Shown here: piece after piece, positions 59,991-64,000 of the stretch | How the letters are laid out: every line of letters begins with the position of its first letter | Numbering within the stretch: position 1 is the stretch's first letter | Origin: Hymenopus coronatus | Lineage: Eukaryota > Arthropoda > Insecta > Mantodea > Hymenopodidae | Direction of reading: 5' to 3' | DNA length: 64,000 nt | NCBI GenBank assembly: GCA_030762935.1 | Contig: CM060900.1 | Span: forward strand, 433,590,421 to 433,654,420 | Made by a program: the position numbers and the translations under genes | Notes under the pieces: generated by a model | What the model was told of the DNA's origin: nothing | The model's input: the letters and a program-made list of their open reading frames with translations, nothing else | The model's database searches: none

Positions 59991-60734
59991 CTGTTTTTTG
60001 TTTGTTTTGTTTATGGTTTTTTGGTAACAGTCTGAAAGTCTTTTGTAGGTATAACTAGGTACGTATAACCATTCCACAAAAAATCTCGATTTTTTGTTAC
60101 GATTTGCGATTTACCTATGTGACTTTTTGGAATGTTCAAACATTCAAATGTTTTGTTATAGGAAAATCGGTATTCCTTTTTTTTTCGAGGTCATGCAAAA
60201 AGAAAAATGTTTCAAAGATGGCATATAGGAATCTGAATTGTACACAGAGCACAAATAGTAATAGACATCGAATTTCTGATTGTAGGGAATTTATAAGGCG
60301 TTTGTTCTGATATCCGCTGCCCCACGGTCACCCTAATTCGGGAAGGAGGAGGGGTTGTAGCTTACTGTTGTAGTACATGTTACCTAATCTCACTTCCAGT
60401 TGAGGGAGGTGGCTATTCCTATTAGCGAATGAGTTAACAAACCCAGCATAGGTTCGATAAAGAACACGCACCTACATGGGGACAGTATCAGCCAATAAAA
60501 TAAAAAACATGACGTAATAAAGTAGCCCACAAACGGTAAGGGATGCGGTGTAGGGAACAAAACAGTGCCATTTCTTTTTGTGCCTTTGCATATCTCATTC
60601 TATTGGCCACACAATTTATCACAAATAACATTTTTCGTGCCGGTAACCACTTCCCAAGTATTCTTAACTGTTGTTTTGAATTTTGGAGTTTTCTAATTTT
60701 TCTGCAAGGTGATAATTAGCTGTTGGTTTTTCAC

Positions 60735-61863
60735 TCTCTACTGTATGCCTACATATTAGGTAGAGAAAATGCTGAAGATAACCCAAAATTCCATCGGATA
60801 TTTTAGCGGAAAGTGCATGTTTTTTAGGACATCTAAATTAATAAGTAAGAAAAAAAGTCATGTAAGATGGAGTCAAAATGGGATTTTCATAATGTTTATC
60901 CGTTTTAATTTACCAATTGCAATGGTATTTCTAATCTTCCGCTTATTTTGCTATAACTTCCATGCAGATACGGTAATTGTAAGTAATTTTAAAATATTGT
61001 TGATAATAATCCTGCGTAGTGTTTTTAGAACATTTTGGTATGTTCACTTGGCGAAACATCAATAGGTTTGCAAATATTAGTGTTAGAGAATAGATCTCTT
61101 TTTATTTTGATGAGAAGGTTTTACTTTAGCTATTCGCAGCATTGGCACCCCGCTTATATTTCTTTCATCTGAGACCTTCGAGATACTGTGCCGTTGTGTT
61201 TGGAAAGTTAGGTGACATTTTTTAAATGTTAGTTATGTCTGAAAGCGATATCTGAGGAAGTAAAATTGTCTATACAAATTCCCCATTATCTGGGACTGAA
61301 ATTTTTACCACACATTTGCCCCTAAATGTGCTTTATTTTAGCGAAAAGACGATGTAAGTATATAGAATAGTTATTTTTATTAAATTTAAAAATCATCTTT
61401 TTTCAATACAATTTTAAGAGTTTTATTAAAAAAATCTTATGAACATAAGTGTTCTTCTTTTCACCAATTAACAGTAAAGGTATTGCTGAATAAAATTTAG
61501 TTCATTATCTCAAATAGTTGCTGAAATAATGGACCAAACTTTAACATTGGCAAGGTTCAAATGTGTTTGTGGACAGTACTGCTCAAAACGAAAAGTCGGC
61601 TAAATACCAAACTTGGCAGATACTTAAGTTACGTTATGTGCTTCTCAAGGATGCGCGATGAAAATCCTCCTCCCGCAACTACGCTTTACATGGAAGATTT
61701 TTCGAAATTTTTGATTTTCTTGAAAATGGCCAAAGCTAACGATTTTCATTAATAAACCGTATATTAAATATACTTACATGCAAAAATTAAATATAGGTAT
61801 ATCCTGAAAACGTTGGGAGTAGCCTCTGAAGTCCTCCTCGTGCTGAATGACTTATGTATAAGA

Positions 61864-61911
<48 letters not shown>

Positions 61912-62315
61912 GAGAGAGAAATAGAGAGAGAAAGAGAGAGAGAGACAAAACTGACTACACCTAAAAATGTAGATATCGTGAATGCAATTTATGTAATATA
62001 CATTTTTTGTACAGCTAGCTCTTTGCGAGACATTCCTTGTTATTGCTTTTTAAATTTCTAATTCTTAAAATTTACCTATGTCATATTGGAAGTCGTTATA
62101 TGTCATGCAAAGAGAAGGGAATTTCAGTTGTTTCAAATATCGAGCAGCTTTCTAAAGGTTTGACTATGGCCTTAGGCTTGTTTACTCTCTTATTTAGTCT
62201 CTAATTATATGGAAGCATGTAGTGGGATAATTTCTAAGTTTCATCTCGATTAACATGAGGTAGCGAGAAGAAAGGGCGTTTGTAGGAATAACCGGCTGCA
62301 GAAATTCGGGTGAAT
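60735..62315 (+). mobile_element. Family A repeat, copy A15, with internal insertion
   Basis: Counterpart of A11: hairpin CTCTCTACTGTATG ... GGTAGAGAAAATG, the same internal AT-rich insertion, and a long GA microsatellite (61865-61945). The right-end GTAGAGAAAGT motif is deleted (GCTGCAGAAATTCGGGTG). Confidence 0.7.
61865..61945. repeat. Interrupted GA microsatellite
   Basis: About 80 bp of AG with ATAG and AAAG interruptions; only about 20-35 bp long at the homologous places in units 1 and 2. Confidence 0.92.
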
Positions 62316-62905
62316 TAAACACTTCTGAATTTTTCTTGTGGAGCAAGGAAGTTAAAAACTGTTACACTACGATCCTCTTCTTATAAAGTATCTTTAGCTG
62401 TGTCCTTCTTTATACCGAGAAAAAAATATGTGCACATAAGAAATGAACGATTAACGTAGAAAGAAGAAGAAGCCTTTGAAAGAATTTATATACGAATGAT
62501 AACTGAAATGAATGTGCATGTAACACGAAAATCTAACTAACATTTATCATGGTGGTTAGGATACTATCTCGTTTTCATACTTCACTTCCTCTAACAACAA
62601 ACAGCTTTAGAACCTAAACAATGAAGAGACATACAGACCCAGTGTCAGGGTGACACACTTGTTCCCTTACTCAGGTGGGAGCGCCATTAAGTTAATCTCA
62701 ATCAATACCTAAGGAGTAACTAGGTATTTACGCAATAATGTGTGGGTTTTGTTGTAGAAACCTATTTTTTCCTCAAGCATTGGTGCTTGTTGCCTTTAGT
62801 TATTGAATTAAAAACAAAGTAAAAAAATCGATATGCAGAATTGTTCGGAAATAGCTGTTTCGAGACTCCTTAAATAATAAAACGAAGAAGAAATTGGTGT
62901 GTATT

Positions 62906-62910
62906 AGAGA

Positions 62911-62968
<58 letters not shown>
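62906..62968. repeat. GA microsatellite in the composite, unit 3
   Basis: About 63 bp of AG with one ACAG interruption. Confidence 0.92.
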
Positions 62969-62975
<7 letters not shown>

Positions 62976-63902
62976 CATATGGCAAAAACGAAAGTTGGGT
63001 GTAGTGAAAATGGACACAGGTTGGACACAATCCTGAGATGCCAAACAAAATAGACGACTAACCATCCAGCCCCACCAATTCTCAAGATCGAAATATTTTT
63101 TGGTGTTTTTATTTAATTAATAAAAAGGTTAGTAACCATTATTATGAAAATAAAATATTTTGGTCACAAGATTAATTTATAGAAGTGTCTGGGAGTTCTC
63201 TTCATTCTGAAACAACTGCCTAATAATTTGTGAAATATAAGAGATAGTCTGTATTTTATTACATACATCACAATCTCGTTAGGCACAAAACTTCCTTTAG
63301 ATAATATTATTCGTTAATTTATTTATTAGGTATATATTTATTTATTGCGTTCAGTTTTCGGGAGATATGCATTATTATTAGTTTAGCTTTTGAAATTCGG
63401 AAGTGGTTTATCAATTTTGCTTCCCCTATCACGTAGATATCTAAACTCAGAACTGATCGCAGGAGACTTTCCATCCTGAAGAACGAGCTCAAAAATTAAT
63501 CACTGGGGTCTAAGCTGAGGAATTAGCTTGAAAAGGCAGAGTGCACAATGGAGATCAAAAACCCACGATAGCTATATTTACCAGTATATATCCATATGCA
63601 GGCATATTTTTTACGTCGTTGAGTTAGCCAAAAAACATACCTATTATTTTGGATTGTGCAATTTTCCGCAGGTTAAATAATAGGGCTTCATATCCCCGTT
63701 TCTCAGAAACTATTAATTTTATAGGCTGAAGTATTTTTAGTAAGACAAAACCAAGCACTTAAAACACTACATTGGAAATATATTTTCATTTGCTATACAC
63801 TAGAATTTTAAATATCAGAAATTAAGTAATTATGAACACAATTATATTTTCTCTCTATTCGCAAATTTTAAAGTATACCTTACACTAGATGAAAAAAAAA
63901 TA

Positions 63903-64000
63903 ACCTGCATGGGTAGTGTGGTGGTGGTATGTCTGCCTCATATTCCAAAGGTCGTGAGTTCAAATCTCGCTTAGGGTGAGTTACACTGATAAGGTTTTTC
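63903..64000 (+). mobile_element. tRNA-derived SINE (family S6), unit 3, cut by the window end
   Basis: GGGTAGTGTGGTGGTGGTATG and CGTGAGTTCAAATCTCGC, then the start of the body. Same insertion site as the copies at 50866 and 56097. Confidence 0.85.

Larger units (their letters stand above)
56655..64000 (+). repeat. Composite repeat, unit 3, running off the window
   Basis: It starts GTAGATACCTGCATACCAACT and contains all blocks of unit 1 in order, including the hAT fossil, but not the S5 SINE. The S6 SINE is reached at 63903, where the window ends. Confidence 0.85.

Overview
The window reads as a repeat-choked intergenic region of an AT-rich animal nuclear genome, most likely an arthropod. 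The evidence is an R1-clade LINE, a Ty3/gypsy-type LTR element, several DNA-transposon superfamilies, at least six tRNA-derived SINE families and many long microsatellites. There is no bacterial-style gene packing and no host gene that I can support. I cannot name the species. Every recognisable protein-coding stretch is a transposase, gag or reverse-transcriptase relic, and nearly all are broken.

Layout. 1-11.3 kb is a roughly 1.07-kb tandem repeat interrupted by a hairpin-ended repeat (here 'family A', 2.4-3.3 kb) and by a 6.7-kb LTR retrotransposon on the minus strand (3.3-10.0 kb) that keeps gag but has lost most of pol. 11.4-16.9 kb holds further family A copies and a decayed pogo-like transposon with a C-terminal PHD-like finger (12.2-15.2 kb). 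16.9-19.8 kb holds two copies of a 0.7-kb tRNA-headed repeat. 20-26.4 kb is a composite of modules (SINEs, family A, uncharacterised blocks) that ends in an 86-bp minisatellite. 26.7-28.1 kb is a giant compound trinucleotide tract. An R1-like LINE (28.1-31.6 kb) sits inside such repeats, with ACT triplets on both sides. 32.0-39.1 kb repeats much of the 21.9-26.4 kb composite in inverted orientation, with a FLYWCH/MULE transposon inserted in the minisatellite and a hAT transposase fossil. 39.1-41.5 kb is a family A copy split by a Kolobok-like element with TTAA target duplications. 43.3-64.0 kb is a direct triplication of a composite of about 7-8 kb (units at 43.3, 51.5 and 56.7 kb); the middle unit carries a 2.3-kb internal deletion.

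The units are paralogues of each other, so several insertions can be compared with an empty site inside the window. This works for a SINE at 49.2 kb, the Kolobok-like element at 39.3 kb and family A at 2.4 kb. It gives a relative order of events. The most unusual points are the LINE lodged in a trinucleotide array, family A (possibly Helentron/HINE-like), and the assembly of the composite. No cellular pathway or operon is present.
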